This document shows, one piece after another, positions 9,948 through 20,396 of a DNA stretch of 64,000 nt. The position numbers and the translations under genes were made by a program. The notes under the pieces were generated by a model. That model ran no database searches. It was not told where the DNA came from and saw only the letters and a program-made list of their open reading frames with translations. This stretch comes from Reticulitermes speratus (lineage: Eukaryota; Arthropoda; Insecta; Blattodea; Rhinotermitidae), in NCBI GenBank assembly GCA_021186555.1, contig JAJKFL010000330.1:31226944-31290943 (forward strand). Reading direction: 5' to 3'. Within the stretch, counting starts at the first letter, position 1. Every line of letters begins with the position of its first letter.

Positions 9948-11785
9948 GTCACGCCATTTCCGTGGAGATATATAGTTTTTACATCCTGTACAAAAGACGT
10001 AACATAATTCGGTCATAATTTGACGTTTATAAAGTAGTCCCTGTGTCCAGACAGTGTCAAACGTTTTTTCTAAATCCATCATAACCAAGCCCGTGTGTTT
10101 GTTAATATTATAGCCATGTGTTAAGTACTCGGTTAGGCGAGTAAGTTGTGCTATAGTAGAGTGCCTTTTCCGAAACCCGAATTGCTCATTCGGGACTAAT
10201 CGTTTCCTGTGGGCATATCTTTCAAGACGGTTGGCCACTACTCTTTCCAACAGTTTGCTCAAAGCACTGAGGAGACTTATAGGGCGATAAGAGCCAGGGT
10301 CATGCGGGGTTTCTGTGGCTTCGGGATTGCCAGTACTGTGGCATGTTTCCAAGTGGTCGGAAAATATCCGTGTTGCAGTACGGCGTTAAATATGCAGGTC
10401 AGATGCCGGATCGTGGCTATTGAAAATTGTCGTATCAGGATGGTCGAAATCCCATCCTCCCCCCCGGGGCAGTCCGTCGTTTAAGAGCCTTAATGTAGCG
10501 TCGTACGTCCGAGTGGTTGATGAGGGGGGAGGGGGCTGCGCCTCGATGTTTCTGCCGGTCGAGAAAGGCCCCAACCTTCCGATCGACCACTCGAGAGTGA
10601 TGAGTAGATGCCAGTGGTATAGTCTGCCTGTGGATTGTCGCAAAGTGTTCTGCGAGTAGGTCGGCTTCTTCCTCCGATGCATAAAACTGCGTCCCGTGTT
10701 GAATCAAAGGCGGAATGGGATCCAGCGGTTTCTTAAAATATCGAGTCAGTTTCCACAACGGGCGTTATTGGGATGTAGCGTCCTTAAAAAAGAGGTCCAC
10801 TTGGCGTTTTGGAATTCCGCCATTTTCGTGACGATCATCCGATTTAGGAGAGTTTGACACACATAGAACAGGAGTAGTCGTTATCTCTGATATCGTCGAC
10901 CAAAGAAGTTGCGAAGCTTCAGGAGCACACATAAAGATGATGGGAGTCGTAGTTGACGAGCTCTGACGCTCCTTCTCGGAATGGAAGCATATGCAGCCTG
11001 TAGTACCGACGCTGTGAAGAAGTGGACCGCCCTATCGATGTCCATTTCGTTCCGAATCCGAGGTCGAGTAGTTAGGAAGTAGTCTAACCTGGTACGATAA
11101 TGGTGCCAGTTTGCATGTGCGTAGTCAAATACCTTTCGCTGCTCCGATGTCATAGGATTACTGTAAATTTTACAGACTACTGGGTTGTGGTCAGATGATA
11201 ATGACGGAATGGATTTGGGAGTAGTGAGAGTGCAACCCTGCGCCAGAGCGATATCCAGGACGCTGGATTGACCCCGGGGGTGGATGTAGGTAGAGTGGAC
11301 CGGAGCGTAGATAGTAACAGCGTTTTCGATACAGTAGTCTAATAGGGCCTTTCCGTTCTTGTCATTCGTTTCACAATGCCACGCTACGTGTTTGCTGTTC
11401 AAGTCTCCTAGTAGAACGGCCGGATCCGCAGCAGAGAAGACTGCCTCGAGATCTTCGTAGCGCAAGGTGAGGCCCGGAGGTTTGTGCCGGAGACTATCAG
11501 TAGTCGCTTGTGTTGCAGTAATTGTACCGATACCGCTACCGTTTCCAATGCTGAGGTGGCTGGCAGGTTAACCCGGTCATGCCGTATATCAGTGTGTACT
11601 AGCAGCAAGACCCCTCCTCCATGCTGATTTCGATCCGTCCGGTATACGTTGTAACCCGGTACTGAGAATTTTCGGCAGTGAGTAAATTTTGTCTCGCAAA
11701 TGGCTGCTATATCGATCTTATTGACAGTCAGGAATTGTAGTAACTCTGTTTCCGTAATGATATGGAATTTGCGTTCCATTGCAGT
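9948..11785 (-). pseudogene. Jockey-like non-LTR retrotransposon, truncated and broken
   Basis: On the minus strand, in order: an AP-like endonuclease (ICETKFTH, then LLGDLNSKHVAWHC and a terminal SSDHNPVV motif, 11779 to about 11000), a linker (about 10870-10435), and the N-terminal part of a reverse transcriptase with YRPISLLSALSKLLERVVANR and EQFGFRKRHSTIAQL (10352 to about 10000). The RT is cut off before the catalytic YxDD block, ORF1 is missing, and at least three frame changes separate the pieces. Motif order fits the jockey clade. The 5' edge abuts the 80-bp tandem array and the 3' edge a hairpin MITE. Dead copy. Confidence 0.8.
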
Positions 11786-11805
11786 GTACGTATAGCGTAA
11801 CCACT

Positions 11806-12230
11806 GTTACCATGGAAACGCAACAATACGTTCCCTTTGTATTGTTGTTGAAGTACGCGTAGCTGTCACCAATGTAAAATTGTTCAGTGTTGCCATGGAA
11901 ATGCGACAATACTTTCCCTCTGTATTGTTGAAGTACGCGTAGCTGTCAACAATGTAAAATTGTTCAGTGTTGCCATGGAAATGCGACAATACTTTCCCTC
12001 TGTATTGTTGAAGTACGCGTAGCTGTCAACAATGTAAAATTGTTCAGTGTTGCCATGGAAATGCGACAATACTTTCCCTCTGTATTGTTGAAGTACGCGT
12101 AGTGTCACAATGAAAATTGTGTGTGCATGGAAATGCGACAATACTTCCTCTGTATTGTGAAGTACGCGTAGCTGTCACATGTAAAAGTGTTCAGTGTTTC
12201 CATGGAAATGCAACAATGGGTTCCCTTTGC
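11806..12230 (+). repeat. Tandem array, 80-bp unit, about 5 copies
   Basis: CCATGGAAATG recurs at 11893, 11973 and 12053 (period 80); the first unit (11810) has 3 extra bases and units after about 12090 have many scattered single-base losses. The clustered deletions in otherwise identical units suggest consensus error in a collapsed or poorly polished region. Array flanks match dispersed repeat X. Confidence 0.9.
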
Positions 12231-12269
12231 ACTGTTTTCGATCTACACAATATTTCGCACTGCTGTCAA

Positions 12270-12495
12270 CAATATAAACGTACTTAGGTCTTCATGTAAA
12301 ATTACCGATATTTATGCCCGACTTTAACCGAATCTGGAGTTGCTCGACAGATTTTCGTAAAAAGTACCAAATATCAAATTTCACGAAAATACGTCCAGTG
12401 GGAGCCGCGCTGATACGCGCAGACAGACGGACGGACATACATGACGAAGGTAATGTGCGCTTTTCGCGACTCATGCGAACGCGCCTAAGAACTTT
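12270..12495 (+). repeat. Dispersed repeat X, copy 2
   Basis: ACTTAGGTCTTCATGTAAA, then CTCGACAGATTTTCGTAAAA and CAAATATCAAATTTCACG, continuing into AGACAGACGGACGGACATAC. The first part matches 8490-8600 directly and 13830-13990 inverted. It ends in a T run at about 12491. Confidence 0.6.
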
Positions 12496-12589
12496 TTTTT
12501 TTTAAATCGTTACATCTCCGTTGTACTGTACAGATAATACGGACACAGCAGCTGATATACTATAGTCTACACAACTTTCCTTTCTTTTA

Positions 12590-12660
12590 GTACATGCTCT
12601 ACTACTACATGTTTCGGCCATTACATATAACCCTTTTCAGGCAGTTCGTAAAAAATTACA
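12590..12660 (-). repeat. Decayed hammerhead-like motif
   Basis: Minus strand CTGAAAAGGGTTAT..GGCCGAAACATGTAGTAG keeps GAAAC and GUAG but the core reads CTGAAAA and the stem II pairing is lost. Remnant only. Confidence 0.35.
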
Positions 12661-12837
12661 AGGAGAATAAACAAGTACACAACGAAACATATTTTAAATA
12701 AAATAAAAAAAATGGGATCGTAGAGTTTGTCTACGCAGTATAGTAGAACTGTTATACGTTAACCTTATATTACATATATAATTTATGTACATTGTCTCAC
12801 TTATATTCGCAGTGCCATACCCATCCGCAAACTTTAT

Positions 12838-13260
12838 ATGGATACATTATCCCAGTATATCACTATGAACCTCGCTAATGTCCGCATTCCATATCGGAAG
12901 TCATGCGAAAACTTCCACGACAAGACTACATTCTGTAAAAACGAAACGCCTAGATATGTTGTATTCTTTACTGCACTCATAAATAACACAGTATGGACTT
13001 CAACCGTTGACAGTTATGAAAAAACTTGGTACGACATTAATATGCAACGCATGCAATCGTATAACTATGAACAATATTAAACGTACTGCATACTGCACTT
13101 CCGCCTTATGCATTTTTGGCTGGCACACATCGCTTACTGCACATAAACAACTCCTGCGTCGCCACTGGCGAGGTCAAAGCTGTTGTCGACAACACCACCG
13201 ACCCACAGCTGCAGTGTTTCCGCAATTACACACTAATGGGCAATGTATTTCCCTTACTAA
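12838..13260. other. No recognisable gene
   Basis: Open plus-strand frames of 80-119 codons without recognisable motifs; the second runs into the hAT-like MITE. Probably chance. Confidence 0.3.
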
Positions 13261-13270
13261 GACCCTAGAA

Positions 13271-13764
13271 CAGCGGTTCCCAAACGTTTTCAGTCCACCG
13301 CCCCCTTGGTTCCATATACACACCCACAGCGCCCCCCCCCCCCTACCTTTTTTAAAAAAAACATAAATGCGCTTTTGTTTCCACTTTTATTTCATATTTA
13401 AAAAATCGTTTAAATAAAATTATAAGAGTTAAACTTAATGTTTTATATGTTAATTAATAAATTAGAATTTATTATATTTTTTATGATTAACAATAATTCA
13501 CCTAGCAATAGTTGATTTAAAAAAATATGTGCTTGAATAAGATACATAAATTAAAATACTAAGAGATTTAGTTCATTTTTTTTATTTTTAACACAAAAAT
13601 TACTTTATTTGAATTTCATTATAAAAATAAATGCACTACTTGTCTACTAGCGCCCCCCTGTGATAATAACAGCGCTCCCTTCCACCTCTCGTACCTATTA
13701 GCGCCCACCTCGGTAATCCCACCGCCCCCCCAGGGGGCGGTACCGCCCACTTTGGGAACCACTG
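13271..13764 (+). mobile_element. hAT-like MITE with perfect 8-bp target duplication
   Basis: Ends CAGCGGTTCCCAAACG and, inverted, CAGTGGTTCCCAAAGTGGGC. Flanked by CCCTAGAA at 13263-13270 and 13765-13772, the 8-bp duplication diagnostic of hAT transposition. Subterminal CCGCCCCC/GGGGGCGG blocks surround an AT-rich noncoding core. Same family, other copies: 16579-17064 (inverted), 32926-33393. Confidence 0.9.
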
Positions 13765-13819
13765 CCCTAGAACAACGATACACTAAATATACCGGTTTTG
13801 GGGGGCGTTGTCGCAAAAT

Positions 13820-14330
13820 TGCGAAAAGCGATTATTAGCTTCGTCATGTCTGTCTGCCCGCATGGAACAACACGGCTCCAACTGGATGGATTTTCATGAA
13901 ATTTGATATTTGAGGATTTTTTCGAAAATCTGCCGAGAAAATTTAAGCTTCATTAAAACATGACAACAATAACAGGTACTATACATGAAAACCTACGCAT
14001 TTATGACAATACCTCGCTGAATTCTTCTGGGAACGAGAAATGTTTGAGACAAAAGCCGAAGAAGACAAAATCAAGACACACATTTCATCTTCAATATTTC
14101 TTCCTGAAAATCGTACCGTTTACGGGATGTGAAAAAATACGGTACAGCCAGACAAGTCACAGGCGCAGAAAAGATGCGTTTTACATTCCGGTTAACTAAG
14201 GCAAGAATACAGACACGCACTAATACTATTTACTCCTTTTTTTTCCCACGGCAACAATGGTTACGCAAACACGCCCCATTCTTACGTTACACGTACATTG
14301 CCTGTATTGTTTCGTATCGGAATGGCATTT
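13820..14330 (+). repeat. Dispersed repeat X, copy 3
   Basis: Contains TGAAATTTGATATTTGAGG, CGAAAATCTGCCGAGAAAAT, AATACCTCGCTGAATTCTTC, AAAATCGTACCGTTTACGG and TCCCACGGCAACAATGGTTA. Shared with 34960-35300 (same strand) and 8190-8620 (inverted). No coding region found. Confidence 0.6.
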
Positions 14331-14469
14331 TCGTTCATTTACAACGCAGCATAAACACGTTCTAAGATTTAAAATTGTCATTCACGTTCCGTGCAATAAG
14401 ACAACTCACCATATCTGTTCCAACAACTGCGCTATAATTAAATACAATAATATATAAACACGTAGTAAT

Positions 14470-14575
14470 CCTCCTCCATGTTTTTCGGCCTTCCTCAAGG
14501 AAGCATTCGAATTTTATTCTATTTTGCTTTGTTAAGTGCCTCCCTGAGGAAGGCCGAGACGTGTATCAGAAATAC
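14470..14575. repeat. Small foldback element
   Basis: CATGTTTTTCGGCCTTCCTCAAGG against CTGAGGAAGGCCGAGACGTG, inverted about a centre near 14522. CTGAGGA plus GAGAC is a decayed hammerhead pattern. Confidence 0.5.
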
Positions 14576-14732
14576 ATGTTTGTATATTATTGTATCTAAT
14601 TACAGTGCAATTGTTGGAATCGGTTATTTGTTTGGTGATTTTAAAACACTTTTCTTTGAAGTATAACGGACCTAAACAACGAGAGAATTCCTTACAGAAT
14701 ATTATTTACAGGTAAAAGGTACAGCAATCCCA

Positions 14733-15015
14733 TTACAGACCTGGACAGACCCTTAGGGTTCCAGGAGGTTGAGGCTCCCAGATTTCTAGACAATCGGCAC
14801 ATGAAGGTGGTAAGGTTGCCAGCCCTACGCACCGGCCGCCTTTACCCCCCAGAAAATATTCCTGGTACTCATTTATGTTAGAGGCTGAGTCTACCCCAGA
14901 GGCCATAGCACGACCGAAAGGATTATGACAATGAAAAATTCCAATGACACAATCGGAAATCGAACCCGCGACCTTCCAGCTTGTAGCGCAGTGCCTCAAC
15001 CAACTGCGCCAGAAT
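14733..15015 (-). mobile_element. SINE family C (tRNA-derived), minus copy
   Basis: Minus strand: TGGCGCAGTTGGTTGAGGCA (box A-like), then GGTCGCGGGTTCGATTTCC (box B-like), body with TTTTGGTCGTGCTATGGCCTC, GTACCAGGAATATTTTCTGG and a 3' end AACCTCCTGGAACCCTAAGG. Other copies: 20040-20333, 53148-53451. Confidence 0.8.
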
Positions 15016-15325
15016 GTTCTTTACTCAGGACAGAAATAAAAGTCCATTAACTCGAAATCAACATGGCTGAAATACAAGGTGCATTAACACGTTCTGTAAC
15101 TTCCTTATTGCTATGTTGTTTTAAGTATAAAGAGAACACCAAAACACAATTCTTCACACTCGAAAAATGTTGAAATGCCTCTTAGAGAATTGGCCTACGT
15201 AAACTAAATTCCACTGCTTCAAAACAGAACTGCCTTCAGCACGCTACTACGGGGTGCGAGCCAAAAGTATCAGGACTGAACCAATATAACAATTTTAGGC
15301 TTGCATTAATTACTTGTCGGTTTTG

Positions 15326-15736
15326 TCCCCGTAAGGCCGATCCCAATGGCCGTGCGATGTAAGGCGTGGGTCTTCGGCCGCTCGCTTACTAGGGTTCGAA
15401 TCCCACCGGGGGCATGGATATTTGTGTTTTGTTTGTTGTAAGGACGGTAGTATGGAACGTAAAGTGACATGAAGGACGAAAGGATTTAAACAGTACAAAA
15501 AAAATGGATCAAAGGGGGGAAAACCCCGGACAGACCAAAAAAAAAAAATATATCCCACCGGGGGCATGGATGTCTGTCTCTTGTGAGTTATGTGTGATGT
15601 CAGGTAGAGGTCTCTGCGACGAGCTGGTCCCTCGTCCAGAGGAGTCCTACCGAGTGTGGTGTGTCTAAAAAGTGTGACCATGAAACCTCAACGAAACGAG
15701 GAGGCCCAGGCCCATATAAGGCTGTCGAGCCATAGA
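15326..15736 (+). mobile_element. SINE family B, composite copy
   Basis: A tRNA-like head (GATCCCAATGGCCGTGCG, then GGGTTCGAATCCCACC) is followed by CCCACCGGGGGCATGGAT twice, at about 15400 and 15553. Between them lies a second body type (GGACGGTAGTATGGAACGTA..CCGGACAGACC plus an A run). After the second copy comes the usual family B body (GTAGAGGTCTCTGCGACGAG..GGCTGTCGAGCCATAG). This is a fusion or nested insertion of two sub-families sharing one head. Confidence 0.75.
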
Positions 15737-15949
15737 AAAAAAAAATTGTCCCCGTAAGAGGTTATACAAGGGTCCAGGGCCTCTCCCACTGATGCAAGTG
15801 TCTCTGGAACTCCCCCTATCGTGGCGCTAACCAGCATCGCCTGCGATTCAGCTTGAATCTCCGCGAATCCTCGAATCTTCGTCCATGTATCTGGATTTTC
15901 ATCTTTGAGAATAGGAAGACCTTAGAAGGGAACTTTCTGTCGGTTTTTA

Positions 15950-16260
15950 CTTTATCTTTCAGGTCCTTGCACACAGAATGTCGGCTTTATTTTGGTTGTC
16001 ATCCAGCATACCTAGCACACATTTTGTAGCAATCCGCCTCACGTTTAAATCTTCTGTCAAAATCCTTCGATAGGCCGTGGGATAGGTCAACAATGTCACC
16101 AACATTCTTAATCTACGCCGTCTGTCTTCTTTGACGACTTTACGCATTTTTTCAACATTTTCCTCAGTCCCACTCGAAAGTAGGCGACCTGAACGCTCAA
16201 AATCCTCAGCTGAAGCTTGGCCACTATGGAAATACGAATACCATTCCGACATTTATGTTA
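15950..16260 (-). pseudogene. Mariner-type transposase N-terminal fragment
   Basis: Minus-strand peptide WYSYFHSGQASAEDFERSG, then EENVEKMRKVVKEDRRRRLR and RRILTEDLNVRRIATKCV, is the double helix-turn-helix DNA-binding part of mariner/SETMAR-type transposases. The catalytic DDD domain is absent. About 97 codons remain open, with no terminal repeats identified. Dead fragment. Confidence 0.75.
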
Positions 16261-16332
16261 TACTCATGACGTCAACATTTTGTGTAAATCTCAGAAGATG
16301 CATTATCAAGGTTAAAAACAAGACTTGATTCA

Positions 16333-16452
16333 TTTTTCACGTTATATTCACCGTGCATCATAACAAATCAAAAGTTTAAAACCAACATATGTAGGGGTAA
16401 TTGACATACTCGTAAGAATATAGTGCATATGTTGGTTTTTAAACTTTTGAAA
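16333..16452. mobile_element. Short foldback Penelope-like derivative
   Basis: Flanked by the 10-bp direct repeat ACTTGATTCA (16323-16332, 16453-16462). Left end carries the family tail, read on minus as GCACGGTGAATATAACGTG. A hairpin follows (CAAAAGTTTAAAACCAACAT..ATGTTGGTTTTTAAACTTTTG) enclosing ACATATGTAGGGG. The hammerhead core is deleted. Confidence 0.7.
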
Positions 16453-16578
16453 ACTTGATTCAAATTCTCTCTACCTGATCGTCTGCCATTTCATTGGCCT
16501 ACAACGATATCAGAACGAACTCTTAAACACAACCATACTTAAACGTGAACTGCATAAAAACGCGACGTTCCGTTACAG

Positions 16579-17064
16579 CAGTGGTTCCCAACGTGGACGG
16601 TACCGCCCCCTGGGGGGCGGTGGGATTACTGAGGTGGGCGCTAATAGGCACGAGAGGTGGAAGGGAGTGCTGTTATGTTCACAAGGGGGGCGCTAGTAGA
16701 GAAGTAGCGCATTTATTTTTATAATAAAATTCAAATAAAGTAATTTTTGTGTTAAAAATAAAAAAATGAACTAAATTTCTTAGTATATTAATTTGTGAAT
16801 CTTATTCAAGCACATATAATTTTTTTAATAAACTATTGCTAGATGAATTATTGTTAATCATAAAAAATATAATAAATTTTAATTTATTAATTAACACATA
16901 AAACATTAAGTTTAACACTTATAATTTAATTTAAACGATTTTTTAAATACAAAATAAAAGTGGAAACAAAAGCGCATTTATGTTTTTTAAAAAAGGTAGG
17001 GGGGCGCTGTGGGTGTGTATATGGAACGAAGGGGGCGGTGGACCGAAAAATTTGGTAACCACTG
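16579..17064 (-). mobile_element. hAT-like MITE, inverted copy
   Basis: Same family as 13271-13764 in opposite orientation: starts CAGTGGTTCCCAACGTGG and ends GGTAACCACTG. The AT-rich core matches inverted. Flanking 8-mers CGTTACAG and CACTGGAG match at only 4 of 8 positions, so the duplication has decayed. Confidence 0.8.
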
Positions 17065-17696
17065 CACTGGAGCGACACTCGCCACACTAATTCACAATAA
17101 ACCCCACCCAACGGCACCTTGCGGTGAACAGCTGCATTACATCTGGTCAGCGCCACGCGTGACCCGCCCTGAAACTTTTGGCTTGCGCCTCATATTTCCG
17201 TGAAATCACATCTGCCGACATTCAAGCCGTAATATCATAACAGAAAACAGTCTGTGTTATTATCAACACTAGCATTAACACGACAAAGAAACGTAAACGT
17301 GTCACGTTCATAAAACCTTGCGTAAAACAACACAGTTCGTCGTCCTTCGTCGCTTAGGTTATTAACAGCTGTAGGAGTTTCTACTTTCTATGACACAGTA
17401 CGACAGCGTTATCTAATATAAGCAAACACGTATATGTGTATGTTGCTGATTTCGTGAAGGTTCTTACGGCGTTGTACAACAAATGGAAGGAACACACGGC
17501 CACTCAAGAAATTGCGTTAATACACAGATAGGTTACCCACCCACGGTATGACGTACGTTCCAGGATGTGTTGGAAAGAGGATAAGGTCCGTATTCGAATG
17601 TAAACACGTAGACACACATTGATACATCAAATAACAATTCAGTCAACACAACAGTCTCTTTAATATACGTACTATAAACAACATCTCCATAACTAC

Positions 17697-17795
17697 ATGG
17701 AGCAGAGTCCTTCTTGAGAAGCTAAACAGGCCGTCAAGAAATTCCCCGCGTTTTATGGAACCCGAAGGTTCATTACCGCACTCACAAGAGCCCGA
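17697..17795 (-). pseudogene. LINE 3' fragment
   Basis: GGAGCAGAGTCCTTCTTGAG..CCCGCGTTTTATGGAACCCG..TTCATTACCGC matches the 3' end of the fragments at 30601 and 32234. Only about 100 bases. Confidence 0.5.
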
Positions 17796-17876
17796 TAAAC
17801 ATCTGCTTCTTACAATTCGCTGCACGTTTCAACATACAAGGTCACCATCCCGCGAAAAATTTTGCAGTATATAAAA

Positions 17877-18043
17877 GGTAAACGGACATTTGTTTTCGTG
17901 AAAAATATATCTTCCTTACAAAAATTCTTTTTGTAAGAAAGAGACCTCTTTCACGAAAACTAATGTCAATTTACCTACGTTTTACACATAATTTTTCGCC
18001 TGATCACCACCTGTTAGGTTTGAGACATGTAAGGAATTGTAAA
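17877..18043. repeat. Inverted repeat with degenerate hammerhead-like tail
   Basis: AGGTAAACGGACATTTGTTTTCGTGAAA is inverted against TTTCACGAAAACTAATGTC..TTACCT. Downstream, CTGATCA, a CACCTGTTAGGT stem, GAGAC and ATGTAAGG sit in hammerhead order with core substitutions. Relationship to the other foldbacks is plausible but weak. Confidence 0.4.
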
Positions 18044-18167
18044 AATTATAATAAGAAAATAGCTGTGTTTATTCAATTATTGTTTGACAGTCATAAAAAC
18101 AACCGTATGCCGTTTGTTAAAACATCAGACATACATTTTTAAGGTATCCCTAGACGGTATAGGCGGC

Positions 18168-18447
18168 CGCGATAGCTCATTCGGTATAGCGACTCGCTAC
18201 GGGCTGGACGGTCCGGGGTTCGAAACCCGGTGATGGCGAGATTTTCCCTACCCGTTCAGACCGGCCCCGAAGCCCACCTAGCCTCCTGTACAATTGGAAT
18301 CGGGTCTCATTCCCAGGGGTAAAACGGCCAGGGCGTGGCGTTTACTACCCACCCCATCTAACGCTGAGGTTAAAGAAAGACTACATCTATACTTCTACTC
18401 CCCCTCTGGGCCTTCATGACTCTGTTATAAGGCGAACTTTGCCTTTA
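18168..18447 (+). mobile_element. SINE family A, near-complete
   Basis: GCGATAGCTCATTCGGTATA (box A) and GGGGTTCGAAACCC (box B), then CCAGACCGGCCC-like body, AAAACGGCCAGGGCGTGGCG and the 3' end CTGGGCCTTCATGAC..GTTATAAGG. The head is tRNA-like but the body and copy number mark a SINE, not a tRNA gene. Confidence 0.85.
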
Positions 18448-18757
18448 CCCCGAGACGGTTGACAATAAATTGTACGATATTATTGGAAACGTGCCAACAA
18501 CATCATCCTAATCTGTACAGCATCATTAGCATCATCTCCAAATACCTAAAACGAAAAGTTGAATAAACAGGGGGCGAAAGAGTTCAAGGAATGAGAATCG
18601 TGCCACTAGTCTTGACCTGGCCATGTCCACTGACCTCTTAAACCATCTCGCAGGCAAAGGGTCGCATCTACAAAGACAATCAAGTCTGCTAATTTGTTTG
18701 TTATTCGATCCACATTTCGGGCCAAGGATCTTCGTTATTATTCTTAGTAATAAAGGG

Positions 18758-19022
18758 TAATGCCGATCCCAGTGGCCGTGCGGTCTAAGACGCGGGTCTG
18801 CGGCCGCTCGCTTACTAGGATCGTGGGTTCGAATTCCATCGGGGGCATGGATGTCTGTCTGTTGTGAGTGTTGTGTGATGTCAGGTAGAGGTCTCTGCGA
18901 CGAGCTGGTCCCTCGTCCAGAGGAGTCCTACCGACTGTGGTGTGTCTAAAGTGTGTGATCGTGAAGCCTCGACGAAACGAGGAGGCCCAGGCCCATATAG
19001 GGCTGTCGAGCCATAGGAAAGA
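18758..19022 (+). mobile_element. SINE family B, full-length
   Basis: GATCCCAGTGGCCGTGCGGT, GCGGCCGCTCGCTTACTAGG, GTGGGTTCGAATTCC, then GGGGGCATGGATGTCTGTC, GTAGAGGTCTCTGCGACGAG, GTCCTACCGACTGTGGTGTG, GACGAAACGAGGAGGCCCAG, GGGCTGTCGAGCC and an A-rich tail. Best family B copy here. Confidence 0.88.
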
Positions 19023-19127
19023 AAAGAAAAGAAAAAATAAAGGGTAATGTTAAACATCTAGGTCATTAAACTGATCGTAACTTCAGATACAATAAACCAC
19101 ACACATGCATGCAAAGACCTAGCAAGT

Positions 19128-19254
19128 TGACTCGAGCGGTCAGGTTTCCGAATTGTATTCGGGCGGTGTCCGGTTCGAATACCGGCCGGGGCACCCAATA
19201 TCCTACCCGCAAAGCTTCATCATTATTCCTCAGACCCTGCCCGAAAATTCAATG
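19128..19254 (+). mobile_element. SINE family E head fragment
   Basis: GACTCGAGCGGTCAGGTTTC and GTGTCCGGTTCGAATACCGG give box A/B-like spacing, followed by GGGGCACCCAATATCCTACC. Cut at its 3' side by a minus-strand family B SINE. A second copy is at 37195-37300. Confidence 0.65.
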
Positions 19255-19515
19255 ACAGTACTTTCTTCACTCATAGCGCAACAGCCCCTTGGGGCCCTAG
19301 GCCTACACATTATCGACGCTTCACGATCACACTCAGACACACAACACTCGGTAGGACTCCTCTGGACGAGTGATCAGCTCGTCGCAGAGACCTCTACCTG
19401 GCAACACACAACACTCACAAGAGACAGACATCCATGCCCCCGGCGAGTTTCGAACCCGCATTCCCAGCAAGCGAGCGGCCGCAGACCCACGACTTAGACC
19501 GAGCAGCCACTGTGC
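19255..19515 (-). mobile_element. SINE family B, minus copy
   Basis: Inverse of the 18758 copy: GCAACAGCCCCTTGGGGCC, GGTAGGACTCCTCTGGACGA, CATCCATGCCCCCGG, AAGCGAGCGGCCGCAGACCC. Inserted into a family E SINE. Confidence 0.85.
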
Positions 19516-19905
19516 TGCTAAAAATAAGGAAACACTGCTGGGTCTATGGTTAAAGTAAACAGAATGCGCTGAGATAAACGGTGTCGGTTAGTGGAAGGAC
19601 GAGAGACAGATAAGAGTTAACAGTAACACATACCAAGAACTGAGCTGTATTGGCCAGATAAGTTGTTATGATACTGTATAAACAAGAAACGTACGTACTT
19701 CCGTGTAGAATTCATGAAACGTACTTCAATTGAAATGTTTCCGTCAGCAGAGATATATGCTAACACAAACTGTGCGCAAATAATGACGGAAAAATGGAAA
19801 ACGTGAAATGATCATATTGTTAAATATACGTAAAATACCTGCACGTACATTTAGGATCACTTGATCAGTATTATCTTTAATTACAGGCCTATCACACGAC
19901 TGCAG

Positions 19906-20015
19906 TCACTATCCGTCAGGTTTCCCCACCAAATTCCGGTACGTAGCTAATTCTCTTCTCCCCCATACATGCCACATCCCCCTCCCCTCCCCTCATTCTC
20001 CTTGATTTAAAGTAC
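19906..20015 (-). pseudogene. LINE fragment
   Basis: GTCAGGTTTCCCCACCAAAT..CGGTACG..TTCTCTTCTCCCCCATACAT matches the coding fragment at 412-945 and 30601-31005. About 110 bases. Confidence 0.5.
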
Positions 20016-20039
20016 TTATTAAAGGTGATGGTAAAAAGG

Positions 20040-20333
20040 GGCACGCGGTGGCGCAGTTGGTTGAGGCACTGCGCTACAAGCCGGAAGGTCGCGGGTTATA
20101 TTCCAGATGGTGTCATTGGGATTTTTCATTGACTGATCCTTTTGGTCGCACTATGGCCCTGGGGTCGACTGAGACTCTAACAGAACTGAATACCAGGAAT
20201 ATTTCCTGGGGGGTAAAGGCGGCCGGTGCGTAGGTCTGACAACCTTACCACCTTCATGTGCCGACTGTCTAGAAATCTGGGAGCCTCAACCTCCTGGAAC
20301 CCTAAGGGCCTGTCCAGGCCTGTAATGGGATTG
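20040..20333 (+). mobile_element. SINE family C, full-length
   Basis: GTGGCGCAGTTGGTTGAGGC (box A), GGTCGCGGGTTATATTCC (box B, mutated), TTTTGGTCGCACTATGGCCC, TACCAGGAATATTTCCTGGG, CCTCAACCTCCTGGAACCC, ending GTAATGGGATTGCTTTAC. Confidence 0.85.
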
Positions 20334-20396
20334 CTTTACAAAGGCAAAGCTGTCACAGTATTTTCACCTTCAAAGCCCAGTGTTTACTATTTTACG

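Noticed and set aside
10209-10682. Plus-strand frames over the jockey element
   Set aside because: Shadows of the minus-strand RT and linker coding sequence.
1008-12230. Regular repeats as a possible CRISPR array
   Set aside because: Units are contiguous with no unique spacers, there are no cas genes, and the genome is eukaryotic.
18168-18240. tRNA gene
   Set aside because: Box A and B are present but the acceptor stem does not close and the same head recurs with a fixed body and tail: SINE family A.
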